Source: Carpediemonas membranifera (lineage: Eukaryota; Fornicata). From it: 64,000 bases of DNA. The translations under genes and the position numbers were made by a program. Positions within the stretch are counted from its first letter, which is position 1, and every line of letters begins with the position of its first letter. The notes under the pieces were generated by a model, which had not been told where the DNA came from, searched no databases, and saw only the letters and a program-made list of their open reading frames with translations. Below, one piece after another: positions 37,486 through 46,808 of the stretch. The DNA lies in assembly GCA_019828565.1 (NCBI GenBank), contig JAHDYR010000064.1, forward strand, positions 496,001 to 560,000. Reading direction: 5' to 3'.

Positions 37486-40341
37486 TCAGCCAACCCACTC
37501 GACGTCGTTCTCCCCCTCATATCCGTTGAACATGACGGCCTGCCGGCAGACCTCCAGAGCATCCTCCAGAGCCTGGGCCTGCGGGTCGGGCTGCGTCACC
37601 TCAGTCTCGGCGAAGACGGGCAGCTTCAGCAGCTCATCAACTAATGGCGTCGTCATTATGTGCGCTGTCATCCAAGCAATGGCGTCGTCCAGCACTGTGG
37701 TAAGTCCGTACGTCAAGGCGGCGAGGGTCGCCCCCAGCTGCCGTATGTCGTCGGCGAACCTCATCGCCATCTTCCCCTCGTCCTTGGAGGTCACCCCCGA
37801 CGGCGACAGCGGCGGTGGCGGCAGGCGGGGCGATCCATTGGCAGTCACGGTCACACCGGCCGCTGAGATTGCCATGTGGTAGATCCCGGTCCTGTGCAGC
37901 GCCTGCACCCCCTCGAGGAGCTCCCGGGCAATCCTTACGAATGCCACGTCTGTCATGGTGCCGCGCTTGAATACAGCATCACGGCGCCAGTCGAGCAGCC
38001 TCACAGCACCACCGGCCTCCGTGACGGTGTAAAGAACCTGGGCCTCCTGGAAGACGAATAGCAGCCGGGGGACGGCAGAGCTGCGGACGCCATGAAGGGC
38101 GTCGAGCACGGCGAGCACCTTCTTGACAGACTTGTCTGGAATGATGTGGCCGGTCAGCACCACGCGCTGCCCATCGAACTCGGCCTGCTCCGTCATGTTC
38201 GCGTCGGCCCCCACCGGCCTTATGTCTCGGAACAGTGCCCGGCTTAGATGCTCGGACTTCGCCTCAAGGGACGGCATCGCAGGGGCGTCCTCGAAACCCA
38301 GCGTGTGCAGGGCATCCAGGGCCTTGAGCAGCCGAATGCGGCCCATCGCGCTGGTGTAGTACTCCACGGCGGGGTCGGTGTCGTCCAGCTCGGGCAGGTC
38401 AGAGTCCGACCCGCTCAGCGTCACCAGACCTGCCTTCTTCCGGGTCCGGCGGATGGCGCGTCTCAGCTTGATCAGCTCCGCGTCGACGTCGTCTGGAATG
38501 GTGTTGAGCAGTGGGACCGTCATGGAGGACACGCGACACATGTGGGCAAGTTCCGCCCTGTCGCGGTCGGCCGGATAGTCGTACGTCACCGCCTCCTCGT
38601 GGAGGGCCGCCAGGTCCGCAGCCCACCGTCGGTACGCGTCTCTGTCGCTGAGGGACCAGGGCTGGTCGCGGTCAAGGAGGGCTCGCACGCTGCTGCGCCA
38701 CACGGCAAGCAGCACAGCCTCGCCGAGCTCCTCAGGAGCCGGGTCGTTGTCGGCCGCGGTCGGCAGGGCGCAGAGGTGCATGCAGACCATGGCGTGGTCG
38801 AACGGATGGCGTGTGGCATGGTCGGCGAGGATCTCCTGGTCGCCTGGATGTGTCAGCTTGTCCATCCACGATGCCGACCGGTGCATGGAGACGGCGTTGT
38901 CCTGGTGCCGCGTTATGGCCGCCCGGATGCAGTCAACCGCCTTGAACTCGCACGCGAGATCGAACAGCGAGTACGGCCCGACCGTCGCCGTGAAGTCTGG
39001 GACGGCGTCAGGGTTGTCCAGCAGGATCTGCGGGGTCTGCAACACGGCCCGTACGGCCTCTGTGCTGTGGGCCTTGGTCCGGGCCGTGAGCAGGCACCGC
39101 CCGTCCATGCCCCAGACCCGCACGGTCGAGTCGAGCGAGGCAGTGGAGACCAGAGTCCTCGAGTCGGCGCTGTAGGGGAACCGGACGGCCCAGACACAGT
39201 CCGTGTGTCCCCGCAGCACGCGCAGACACCGTCCGGCCGGTACTGCCCACACGCGGGCCGTCTCGTCCCAGGATCCCGTCACGACGACAGATGTATCCGG
39301 GGCCACAGCCACGGATGTCACGGCGGCGCTGTGGCCCGCTAGGGTTGAGAGCAGCTGGCCGCTGCCGGACTCGAAGACCTCGACAGATCCGGACCAGGTG
39401 CCCACGACGAGCTTGCTGACACCTGACGCCATCGCCACAGACGTGGGGGCGTACCCGACCACGTCTAGGACGGCCACAAGCTTGCCGCGGGGATATGACC
39501 ACATTCGAACTGTCCCGTCATATGAAGCTGACACGATTCGGTCCCCGGTCGCCGCGACCAGGACCCCGCTGATGGTGTCTGTGTGCGTGCTGAATGAGGC
39601 CAGCCGCTTGCCCGTGACGGGGTTCCAGACCCTTATCTTGCGGTCCCAGGCCGCTGACACCACCCTGTCATCCTGGGTGAAGGCCAGCCCTGTGATCTCG
39701 CCTCGGTGCCCAGACATCGTCTGCTGGCAAAGCCCGCTTTGGGTGTCATAGACGCGGATAGTGCCCGCGACATCGCCGGTGACCAGCATTGCTCCCGACG
39801 GCGACATCACAGCAGAGCTCAGGGCCACTAGCGTCGATGGCGTTGCGAATACATGGGTGTTAGTCAACCCCATCGTGTCCCAGACTCTCGCAGCCCGATC
39901 CCCACCCGCAGTGACAAGGTAGCGCCCGTCCGACGAGAACGAGGCGGACCCCAGCCAGGCAGACACACGGTAAGTCGCCATGCATTGCCCACTGGTGGGG
40001 TTCCATAGCCGTGCAGTGCCGTCTAGAGAGCAGCTGGCTAGCTTGTTGCCCTCTGGCGAGAAGGACAGGCCCGTCACGCTCTGGGCATGTCCCGAGAGAT
40101 CGAACAGGAGCGCTCCCCACGCGCTGTACAGCCTTAGGGAGCCGTCATCTCCGCCCCTGGCGATCTTTGACCCATCAGGACACATTGCTACGGCAGTAAT
40201 CGCCACAGTGCCATCGATGACCTGTGTTTCGTGGTAGCGGTCAAGGGAGTCCTCCTGCATGAAGACCTTGACGGTGTTCGCGTCTATCTCTGTTGTAATG
40301 TTCAAGCATTCGCTATCCTCGTTCTCAATGGCGTCATTCAT
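37486..40341 (-). CDS. WD40-repeat protein with C-terminal pseudokinase-like domain
   Basis: The 951-residue protein starts MNDAIENEDSECLNITTE (ATG 40341). At least eight WD40 repeats occupy about 45-430, e.g. SGHAQSVTGLSFSPEGNKLA, SCSLDGTARLWNPTSG, TMSGHRGEITGLAFTQDD and LRGHTDCVWAVRF. A helical linker follows. At about 729-915 the order of a protein kinase domain can be traced: a weak N-lobe, VFQEAQVLYTVTEAGGAVRL (hinge-like), RELLEGVQALHRTGIYHMAI (catalytic-loop position, HRD replaced by HMA), ADDIRQLGATLAALTYG (helix F) and AHIMTTPLVDELLKLPVF (C-lobe end). No DFG is visible, so it should be catalytically dead. Role unknown; WD40-kinase fusions can be scaffolds. Pseudokinase assignment is by pattern and needs profile support. 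Confidence 0.65.
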   Translation of the reverse strand: MNDAIENEDSECLNITTEIDANTVKVFMQEDSLDRYHETQVIDGTVAITAVAMCPDGSKIARGGDDGSLRLYSAWGALLFDLSGHAQSVTGLSFSPEGNKLASCSLDGTARLWNPTSGQCMATYRVSAWLGSASFSSDGRYLVTAGGDRAARVWDTMGLTNTHVFATPSTLVALSSAVMSPSGAMLVTGDVAGTIRVYDTQSGLCQQTMSGHRGEITGLAFTQDDRVVSAAWDRKIRVWNPVTGKRLASFSTHTDTISGVLVAATGDRIVSASYDGTVRMWSYPRGKLVAVLDVVGYAPTSVAMASGVSKLVVGTWSGSVEVFESGSGQLLSTLAGHSAAVTSVAVAPDTSVVVTGSWDETARVWAVPAGRCLRVLRGHTDCVWAVRFPYSADSRTLVSTASLDSTVRVWGMDGRCLLTARTKAHSTEAVRAVLQTPQILLDNPDAVPDFTATVGPYSLFDLACEFKAVDCIRAAITRHQDNAVSMHRSASWMDKLTHPGDQEILADHATRHPFDHAMVCMHLCALPTAADNDPAPEELGEAVLLAVWRSSVRALLDRDQPWSLSDRDAYRRWAADLAALHEEAVTYDYPADRDRAELAHMCRVSSMTVPLLNTIPDDVDAELIKLRRAIRRTRKKAGLVTLSGSDSDLPELDDTDPAVEYYTSAMGRIRLLKALDALHTLGFEDAPAMPSLEAKSEHLSRALFRDIRPVGADANMTEQAEFDGQRVVLTGHIIPDKSVKKVLAVLDALHGVRSSAVPRLLFVFQEAQVLYTVTEAGGAVRLLDWRRDAVFKRGTMTDVAFVRIARELLEGVQALHRTGIYHMAISAAGVTVTANGSPRLPPPPLSPSGVTSKDEGKMAMRFADDIRQLGATLAALTYGLTTVLDDAIAWMTAHIMTTPLVDELLKLPVFAETEVTQPDPQAQALEDALEVCRQAVMFNGYEGENDVEWVG

Positions 40342-40405
40342 TTGACCTTGTCTCAATCCAAATCTCAACCCAGCCGATTCCGGCCAAGCCACCACGTCGC
40401 CCCAT

Positions 40406-41670
40406 TTACTCCTCTTCAACAGCCCCATCGTCGCCCACAACATCGTCTGCGGCGGGCGTCGACTCGCCCTCGTCCGGACCTGGGTGGGTCCCGTCGCCAG
40501 TACCGGCCTCCGGTTCCCCGCTGGTTTCTGCCGGCAGCTCTTGCTGTGGGGCCTGCCCTTCAGTCATAGTGGCTCTCGCAGCCTCGTCGGCGATGCTGGC
40601 CGCGTTTGCTACGAAGCTCCACCCCGGAAACAGACTGAGAACGAAAGATCCGAGCAGACTCGTCTGGCTCAGACGAAAGGGGATGCGGGACCATATTGCC
40701 GAGGCGATGTTATGTGCGCCACTCGAATCAACGGCATAAATGGCAAAGAAGGTCAGGTAAATGAAGAACGCCGACAGCAGCATGAACATTGCAGCCGGGC
40801 TGGCGGCGAACAACAACTCCAGAATGATGACGACAGCGACAACCCGCAACGGGACCCGCAGCACGACGCTCTGGCCACGGAGGCGCCGGTGGGCAACGCC
40901 GACCTCGACCGATACCGGCCTGTCCGTCATGCGGAGGTAGATCTGGGTGCCTGTCTGGTGGCCGCTGGGCACCATGCCGATGCGGGACCCACGGGGAGCT
41001 GGGGCGGACCGCGTCTGGGCCTCCCGGCGCCTCCGAGATGCCCGGATGGACCGCATGTAGTCGAATGCCGCCTGGTTGAATAGGACCCGCTGGTGGTCGA
41101 GCCACTCGCCGTACTCCCTGGCATGGGAGGGGTCGGCGGGGGTCACGGCATGAGGCCGGGCTGCCGTAGCCATCGGATGCCGTAGCACATTGGCTGGTAG
41201 CGTCCGATGCCCGGTCATGCTCATCGTCGAGCCGCTTGTCGTGATCTCGTCCACCTGGCTTGTGCGACGGGAGGCGTGCGGCGGCGTTGCGGGGATAGGG
41301 TGGCGGACGCGGACACCGTCCCGCGCCAGGGACAGTGCTGGGTCCCTTGTGGGTGACCTAGGCGGTGGGGACGCCGGGGAGAAGCGTGGGGCTGTTGCAA
41401 TACGATCCCCATCGGTGAACCCGAAGCTCCGGAGCGTCTTGTTACTGCCGAAGAGGATGCACCCGCCGTACAGCATGTGATAATCAGTAACTATGGTAAG
41501 GAATCCGTGTAGTCCGGGGGAAACACACTATTCTCGTCGAAAACATTCTCGTCGTTGAATCGCTGGGTCACGAGCTCCCGCAGCGCTTCTATGGTAATAT
41601 CATCGGCTATCTCGTCTAATTCGAACACATCAGCCCTGTTATGGTCTGGGTGGCTCACGACAACCTTCAT
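40406..41670 (-). CDS. Ubiquitin-like-domain membrane protein, HERPUD-like
   Basis: Exons 41670-41529 and 41490-40406 give 408 residues. The N-terminal ubiquitin-like domain (about 1-76) is only complete after splicing: MKVVVSHPDHNRADVFELDE, IEALRELVTQRFNDEN, TDYHMLYGGCILFGSNKTLR, SFGFTDGDRI. A Ser/Pro/Arg-rich linker leads to a hydrophobic hairpin or double span at about 252-297 (VVAVVIILELLFAASPAAMF, LLSAFFIYLTFFAIYAV). The tail is acidic, Pro/Gly/Glu-rich (ADDVVGDDGAVEEE). This is the layout of HERPUD proteins, which recruit ubiquilin and Hrd1 for ER-associated degradation; TMUB-type proteins are an alternative. The stop codon overlaps TAAA. ATG 41703 would add 11 residues before the domain. 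Confidence 0.65.
41491..41528 (-). other. 38-nt spliceosomal intron
   Basis: Minus strand: starts GTGTGT, ends CCTTACCATAG. Excision joins the first and second halves of a ubiquitin-like fold in frame; without it a stop lies in the middle. It is the longest of the seven introns found, and its 5' site is the least typical. Confidence 0.65.
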
Positions 41671-41800
41671 TCTATCAGTGCCCGCCGCTCTCCGCCCTGA
41701 CATGCTGACGTCAGCCAGACCAAGGGGCGCCTGCCACGGTACAGCTGCCACTGTTGCTCCACTCTGCCTGGGATCCAGACCCGTGCTTTAAGATGTATGT

Positions 41801-43561
41801 TTATATCGTGCCCTGCTGCCCATGGCGGGCTGCGACGGAGTCAATGACCGCGGCAAGCTGGTTAAACGACAGTGTTGGGTCCTCGAAGAAGTAGTACCGC
41901 AGCGTCCTCTGCGCGAACGACAGCCCCCTCAGCGTCGTCAGCACGAGTCGGTCCGCCGCCCGGTCCGATGCCCGCATCAGTGCTGGCGTGAGCTGATCCT
42001 CGGTTGGGTCCGCCCCCGCCCGCTCGAGGACGGTGGGGCGGGCGGCCGTGAGGCCATCAACCATGCGGCGCACCGTCCCCTGAGCCGGGGGTGCGCGGCA
42101 GTCCTGCCAGATGGCGTGATACACGGCGGCGACGACACCAACCCAGGCGACGAGCATGTACTGGTCGGGCACGTCGAAGTCGAGGGCGTCCCAGATCCAG
42201 CCGAGCATGGACTCGTGCTGGGTCAGGTGGGCGGTGACGACGAGACCGAGGATCGCGTCACGGACGGCAGGACAGTTCGGGCCCCAGGCGAGGTCCTGGA
42301 CGAACAGCTGGCCCCGGTCGAACTCGGCACCACCGAAGTGGGTGAAACGCTGCTGCAGCCGCTCGCTGGCCTTCGCGAAGCTGGCAACGACAGTCTCTCT
42401 GGTGGGCGCCTCGCCGTCCTTGCCGTGGATGCGGTCCGCGTAGTACAAGGCGGGCACATCAGACAGCATCGCGCCGTCCCCGGGGGCGTGGTCCTCGATG
42501 GTCCGGGCAACGGCCATCACCGTCGGGTGAAACTTGGCGTGCGAGAGGACGTCGCGGCCAAACTGCGCCCGCAGCTCCGGCGAGAGCCAATCGTGGAGGG
42601 CCCGGGCGTTGGGGAGCCTGGGTCGGGGTCCGGCGGTCATCAGGTCCCTAGGGCATGGCTGGCAGTTGACCATGATGGTGTCCCGCACGGCCTGCTCCAT
42701 GCCCTCCACGGCCCGCACAGCGTCGAGCCAGCCAGACCCGGTCAGGCTCCTGAAGACGTCCATAAAGTGCCTTTGGGGGCCGCGGGCAGGGAATAAGTGC
42801 TTGCTGTAGTCATTTCCGGTCAGACACGCGGCTATGGCTGCCCTGACGTAGACGGGGACTGGCAAGGGGTCTTTCGCGGTGATGGCCTCGCGCGCCAGGT
42901 ACGGCATGAACGACAATGTCGAGAAGGCCGTCGTCTCGCGGGTTACGTGGAACAGCTGGCTGATGGGGGCGAGCACATGCACCATGGAGGACACCAGATG
43001 CATGTCGCTGTCGTTGCTGGCGACGAGGAACCTCGTGCGGGCTGCCTCGTCACTGTAGCAGAGGCTGCAGATGCGACTGTCCGCCTCCTGCACGATGTCT
43101 ACGTCGTACTCGATGCCGACCTCGAGACACAGGGCCTCGGCGTGCTCCTTGAGCAGCGAGTTGGCTGGGAAGAACATCGGGTGTCCCAGGTTGTCCGCTT
43201 TAAAGGGCACGGGCCGTCCGCGGGCATCCAGGCCGAGCCGCCAGTCGCTGATACTGCTGTTGGCCTTCTCCTCGCGGCGTCTCCTGCCTTCGGGCCCCTT
43301 GGCATGGCTGTGTGCGCCGTCGTCCACGACAATGACGCGGTCCACGGGCAGCCGCTTGAGTGAGGCAAGCATGTTACGCAGACCATCGAGTAGCTCCACA
43401 TAGGAGAATGTTGGATACGTTGCATGGCCCGAACGAATGGCGACGCCGTTCAGGTACTCGAACACGATGCTTGGCCAGTCAAGGAGAATAACAACGTCAT
43501 TTCCGAGTATTAACCGTGAACTAAACCGTTTCGCTTCCTTTGTTAATCCAAGCACTCCCAT
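41801..43561 (-). CDS. ASTE1: Asteroid/XPG-like nuclease family protein
   Basis: The 586-residue protein starts MGVLGLTKEAKRF, the usual N-terminus of PIN/XPG-type nucleases. Acidic metal-site residues appear in VVILLDWPSIVFEYL, RVIVVDDGAHSH and the internal-domain motifs IVQEADSRICSLCYSDEA and FLVASNDSDMHLVSS. The EADxxI ... SNDSD pair and the long divergent helical C-terminus match the Asteroid (ASTE1) subgroup better than FEN1, EXO1 or XPG, which keep a helix-hairpin-helix. In animals ASTE1 trims 3' overhangs during DNA end protection; its role here is inference. The stop codon overlaps TAAA. No intron. Confidence 0.7.
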   Translation of the reverse strand: MGVLGLTKEAKRFSSRLILGNDVVILLDWPSIVFEYLNGVAIRSGHATYPTFSYVELLDGLRNMLASLKRLPVDRVIVVDDGAHSHAKGPEGRRRREEKANSSISDWRLGLDARGRPVPFKADNLGHPMFFPANSLLKEHAEALCLEVGIEYDVDIVQEADSRICSLCYSDEAARTRFLVASNDSDMHLVSSMVHVLAPISQLFHVTRETTAFSTLSFMPYLAREAITAKDPLPVPVYVRAAIAACLTGNDYSKHLFPARGPQRHFMDVFRSLTGSGWLDAVRAVEGMEQAVRDTIMVNCQPCPRDLMTAGPRPRLPNARALHDWLSPELRAQFGRDVLSHAKFHPTVMAVARTIEDHAPGDGAMLSDVPALYYADRIHGKDGEAPTRETVVASFAKASERLQQRFTHFGGAEFDRGQLFVQDLAWGPNCPAVRDAILGLVVTAHLTQHESMLGWIWDALDFDVPDQYMLVAWVGVVAAVYHAIWQDCRAPPAQGTVRRMVDGLTAARPTVLERAGADPTEDQLTPALMRASDRAADRLVLTTLRGLSFAQRTLRYYFFEDPTLSFNQLAAVIDSVAARHGQQGTI

Positions 43562-43697
43562 AGCGATTGTTCTTCCTACCCTTGCTTGCGATTATTGCGC
43601 AACTCGACTCTACGGCTGGGTCGAAGAACTGGCCGGGAAGCCCGCCTGCTTGCCCTGAAGGAAGCAGAGACAGCCGCAGACATCAAATTACGGCGAT

Positions 43698-44930
43698 TTA
43701 GAAAGGCTTGGCCTTGATGGCCTCGGCAACGAAGCCGGCGAACCTGTCAACGTTGCTGGGATTGAGGCCAGCCATGGAGATACGACCGTTCTCGAGCATG
43801 TAGATAGAGCAGTTATCGCGCAGATAGAGCACCTGGTCGGGGGTCAGGCCCGTGAACGAGAACATACCGACCTGCCGGGTGATGTGGTCGTTCCCGCCAG
43901 GCAGGACGACGCCGTGCTTCTCAAGAGCATCGACGAGGGCCTGACGCATCTCCTGGATGCGGGCAGCCATGGCCTTGAGCTCGACCTCCCACTGGGCGCG
44001 GAGCTCGGGTGTGTTCAGGACAGTGGCGGCGAGGTAGGCGCCGTGGCATGGGCTGGACGAGTGCATAGCGCGGATGGTGCTCTTGATCTGGGTGCGGACG
44101 GCCTCGGCGACCTGGGGGACGCCGCAGACGATGTGGAGGGCGCCGGCCCGCTCGGCATACAGACCCATGTTCTTGGCGAAGGACTGCGACACAAACACCT
44201 CGAAGCCACGCTTGACAGCGTCGCGGATAACGTGGGCGTCGCGGTCGAGGTCACCGGAGGCGTAACCCTGGTAGGCGCTGTCGAAGTAGGGGATCAGCTT
44301 GCCCTGCTCGAGCACGTCGAACACGCGGCCCCACTGGTCGTCGGGGATATCGTAGCCGGTGGGGTTGTGGGCGCAGGGGTGAAGCAAGATGATCGACCCG
44401 GCGGGGGCGGCCCGGAGATCCTCAAGCATGCCCTCCGTGTCCACGGCGCGGTTGCCGAGGTAGCGGTACGTACGGGCAGCGCGGAGCGTGGTCTTCTTGA
44501 CGATGGCAGCGTGGTTGGCCCAGGTGGGGGAGGGGATATAGACCTCGGCGTCGGGGAAGAACGTGTGGATGAACTCGAAGGCCACGCGGAGGCTGCCAGT
44601 GCCGCTGAGCTCCTGAACGGTAACAGTACGCTCCTTGATCTCGTTGTGGAGCTCCTTGCCGAAGATGAGGCGGGCGGCGGCCTCATTGAAGGGGGCGTAG
44701 CCGTCGATGGGGAGGTACTCCTTGGGGAACTGCTGGTCGTAGATCATCTGCTCAGCACGGCGGACAGAGGGGAGGAGGTAGTTCTTGCCGTTCGCATCGC
44801 GGTAGGCACCAACGCCGAGGTTGATCTTGTCGGGGTTGGGATCCGCCTTGAAGAAGCCGTTGAGCTTCAGGATCTTGTCCGGGGGAGCAACAGAGATGTT
44901 TGAGAACATAGTTTCGTTGTGGTGCTCCAT
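43698..44930 (-). CDS. Aspartate aminotransferase, class I
   Basis: The 410-residue PLP enzyme interconverts aspartate and 2-oxoglutarate with oxaloacetate and glutamate. Conserved segments: KINLGVGAYRDANGK, YLPIDGYAPFNEAAARLIFG, TVQELSGTGSLRVAFEF, YIPSPTWANHAAI, ILLHPCAHNPTGYDIPDDQW, IPYFDSAYQGYASGDLDRD, SQSFAKNMGLYAERAGAL (PLP-binding Lys) and RISMAGLNPSNVDRFA (substrate Arg region is VGMFSFTGL nearby). Length is that of eukaryotic enzymes. The N-terminus (MEHHNETMFSNISVAPPDK) has no clear presequence, so the cytosol is likely. The stop codon overlaps TAAA. Confidence 0.95.
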   Translation of the reverse strand: MEHHNETMFSNISVAPPDKILKLNGFFKADPNPDKINLGVGAYRDANGKNYLLPSVRRAEQMIYDQQFPKEYLPIDGYAPFNEAAARLIFGKELHNEIKERTVTVQELSGTGSLRVAFEFIHTFFPDAEVYIPSPTWANHAAIVKKTTLRAARTYRYLGNRAVDTEGMLEDLRAAPAGSIILLHPCAHNPTGYDIPDDQWGRVFDVLEQGKLIPYFDSAYQGYASGDLDRDAHVIRDAVKRGFEVFVSQSFAKNMGLYAERAGALHIVCGVPQVAEAVRTQIKSTIRAMHSSSPCHGAYLAATVLNTPELRAQWEVELKAMAARIQEMRQALVDALEKHGVVLPGGNDHITRQVGMFSFTGLTPDQVLYLRDNCSIYMLENGRISMAGLNPSNVDRFAGFVAEAIKAKPF

Positions 44931-45269
44931 AATGTGCTTGTTTGGCTTGGTCGGCGCGTCTGTCGACTTTTGAGGACGAATCGAATCTTGTCAGAGATCC
45001 AAAACGACATGTTGCCCGACCCATCGGCAGCCATGCGCCGCACTCCACGGACTCCACGGACTCCACGGGGCCAGTGACAGTGGTCTTCAGCCATCTTTAC
45101 CTCTGGGCGACGGTCACTGTAGACATCTGGTGACACTGGGCACACTGGCTGGTAGGACATGGATCGGCAGCATCGGGTCAGGGAAGTGACTTTATGCGTC
45201 CTAATCAAACATCGATCAAATCTACAGCCAGGGCAGGCGGTGGCATCGGCCAAACTCTACACCCGGCAC
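44931..45269. other. Intergenic with a short tandem repeat
   Basis: The nonamer ACTCCACGG is repeated three times in tandem at 45042-45068. No frame here has an ATG plus local codon bias. It lies between the start of the aminotransferase and the stop of the next minus-strand gene. Confidence 0.5.
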
Positions 45270-46160
45270 TCACACCACCGGGATGGACGACGACGGCGGC
45301 GACAGGTTCATGTACGGGCTGCATGCCAGGGCAGACCCGTCGAAGGACTCGAGCTGGTCTAGGATGTCCCGGTGCCGGGGCGCCTTCGACCCGATGTTCA
45401 GCAGGTGCGACCGGCACATGGACTCGAGCGCGATGACGGGGTTGTCCGCGGACTCAAGGTCAGCCCCCGAGCAGGCCACGAGCTGCCGTGCGTCGAGCCA
45501 GAGCAGTCGGGACGCCTTGGCCGACTCGACCTTGGAGGGCGACACGACCCTGTAGCCCTGGCCAGTGACGTCTGACACGATGGGGTCCACGGTGTGCGGG
45601 GCGAATGACACTGGGTGCCGCAGCCGCACGCCGAGGATGGTCGACAGGGTCTGCAGTAGGATGCACAGGAGGGCAGTGGAGTGGGCTGGCCTGGCCGGGG
45701 AGTACTCTTCGTTATTGATGAAGACCTTGGGCGGCCGCTGCTCGATGATCTTGATCGACAGCATCGTCGTCAGCAGTGCATTCGTCGCCTGGCATTGCTC
45801 AGTGCACACCGTGCGGAAGAGGTCCTGAAGCTCGCCGCGGCTGATGGAACGGGACGCGGACGGCGTCTGTACGGGGCAATCTGCGAGAAGAACCTGGCGT
45901 TTGCTGACGAGACTTGACGTCGCTTCGATCTCATCCCGCAGCTCCTCAACTGCGAAACGCATCTCGTCTGTCTTTCTCTTAGCATACTCGATTCTTTCCC
46001 TAAGCTCGCTCTCCCGGGCTATGCTGGCTCGATCCTGCTTGATCTCTCGAAGCCTGGAATCCAACAACTCCTTTGCCTTGCCATTGGAGTCTAATGCCCG
46101 TTTGTGATGTGCTCTCAGAGTATTCAGTACCTCCTGCCGCAAACGGACGACGCGGCTCAT
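45270..46160 (-). CDS. UVRAG/ATG14-like autophagy-related protein (tentative)
   Basis: The 296-residue protein begins with a long charged coiled coil (about 5-90: LRQEVLNTLRAHHKRALDSN, IEYAKRKTDEMRFAVEELRD). A globular part contains HSTALLCILLQTLSTILGVR then LRHPVSFAPHTVDPIVSD, and ASRLLWLDARQLVACSG. This arrangement, a coiled coil then ALxxxxxLLxxLxxxLxVxLxYP ... I.D ... L.., is that of the Vps38/UVRAG/ATG14 family, which directs the Vps34 PI3-kinase complex. The protein is shorter than typical members and lacks visible C2 or BATS regions, so this is a tentative reading. The alternative is an unrelated coiled-coil protein. The stop is TGA. Confidence 0.4.
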   Translation of the reverse strand: MSRVVRLRQEVLNTLRAHHKRALDSNGKAKELLDSRLREIKQDRASIARESELRERIEYAKRKTDEMRFAVEELRDEIEATSSLVSKRQVLLADCPVQTPSASRSISRGELQDLFRTVCTEQCQATNALLTTMLSIKIIEQRPPKVFINNEEYSPARPAHSTALLCILLQTLSTILGVRLRHPVSFAPHTVDPIVSDVTGQGYRVVSPSKVESAKASRLLWLDARQLVACSGADLESADNPVIALESMCRSHLLNIGSKAPRHRDILDQLESFDGSALACSPYMNLSPPSSSIPVV

Positions 46161-46359
46161 GATGGCGCTGTTCCGAATTATCCTGCGAATCTGGGCGTGA
46201 TCCGGGATGCATCAGACCCACTCCCCACTGCGCACTGAGCTTGACCGGGAGGGCGGATGCCTGCTCGTGCTTGGTTCACCCGCGACATGGCGCAATGTGA
46301 GATGCTAGACCGGCCAGCGCAAAGTCGGGATTGCCGGATGCTTGCGGATCAAATCTAGT

Positions 46360-46586
46360 TTACAGGAGGAGAGCGAGAAACGGAGCAAGGGTATGGGTAG
46401 CACCGACGGCCTGGAGAGCCTTGAACCGGATGCAACGCAGCCGATGGAAGCGCGAATGGCGGCGGCGATGGATCCAGCGGCAACACCACCGCTAGTCCAA
46501 CCAAGGGCAGAGATGCCAGCTATGATGGCGCCAGTGATGAACATAATGTTGAATGGTGTGACACCGCCGAATCCGAAAACCTCAGC
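46360..46586 (-). pseudogene. ISG12/IFI27-like gene relic with a frameshift
   Basis: The minus frame reads FGFGGVTPFNIMFITGAIIA, then ISALGWTSGGVAAGSIAAAI and RASIGCVASGS, the Gly/Ala-rich membrane signature of the ISG12/IFI6-27 family. At about 46419-46426 one base is missing: the expected continuation KALQAVGATHTLAPFLALLL and a TAA stop (46360, followed by A) lie in the neighbouring frame. An ATG at 46544 begins the preserved part; upstream an in-frame TAA closes the frame. A single-base assembly error is the alternative to decay. A second, more decayed relative lies at 56195. Confidence 0.6.
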
Positions 46587-46728
46587 CGGGTGAATATGGC
46601 GTTAACCTCCAGGCACAAGCAAAGGATCCCACGCCACCCGTACTCCACCCCCGTCGACCCCGGCCACAGTTTAGCCATGAACTTCCCAACGAGCTGCCGC
46701 GCCCGCGAAACTTGGAAACACCCAACGT

Positions 46729-46808
46729 AACCCCGGGTCTGGCAAGTGTGGCAGGAAGCGACTGACCTATCCGGGTTTACTCCATATCAACATCGCCCTC
46801 CTCCTCGG
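46729..46808. repeat. 80-bp sequence shared with the inverted-repeat boundary
   Basis: Identical to 15765-15844. It covers the last 10 codons plus stop of the HSP110-like gene and 48 bp beyond. This is presumably the source copy, because here the coding end fits the acidic C-terminus of the protein. Confidence 0.9.

Noticed and set aside
37353-37529. Small plus ORF MAPVFIGIHGFEFNGTTLSN
   Set aside because: Overlaps the WD40 gene end and lacks codon bias; mentioned only as a weak candidate.
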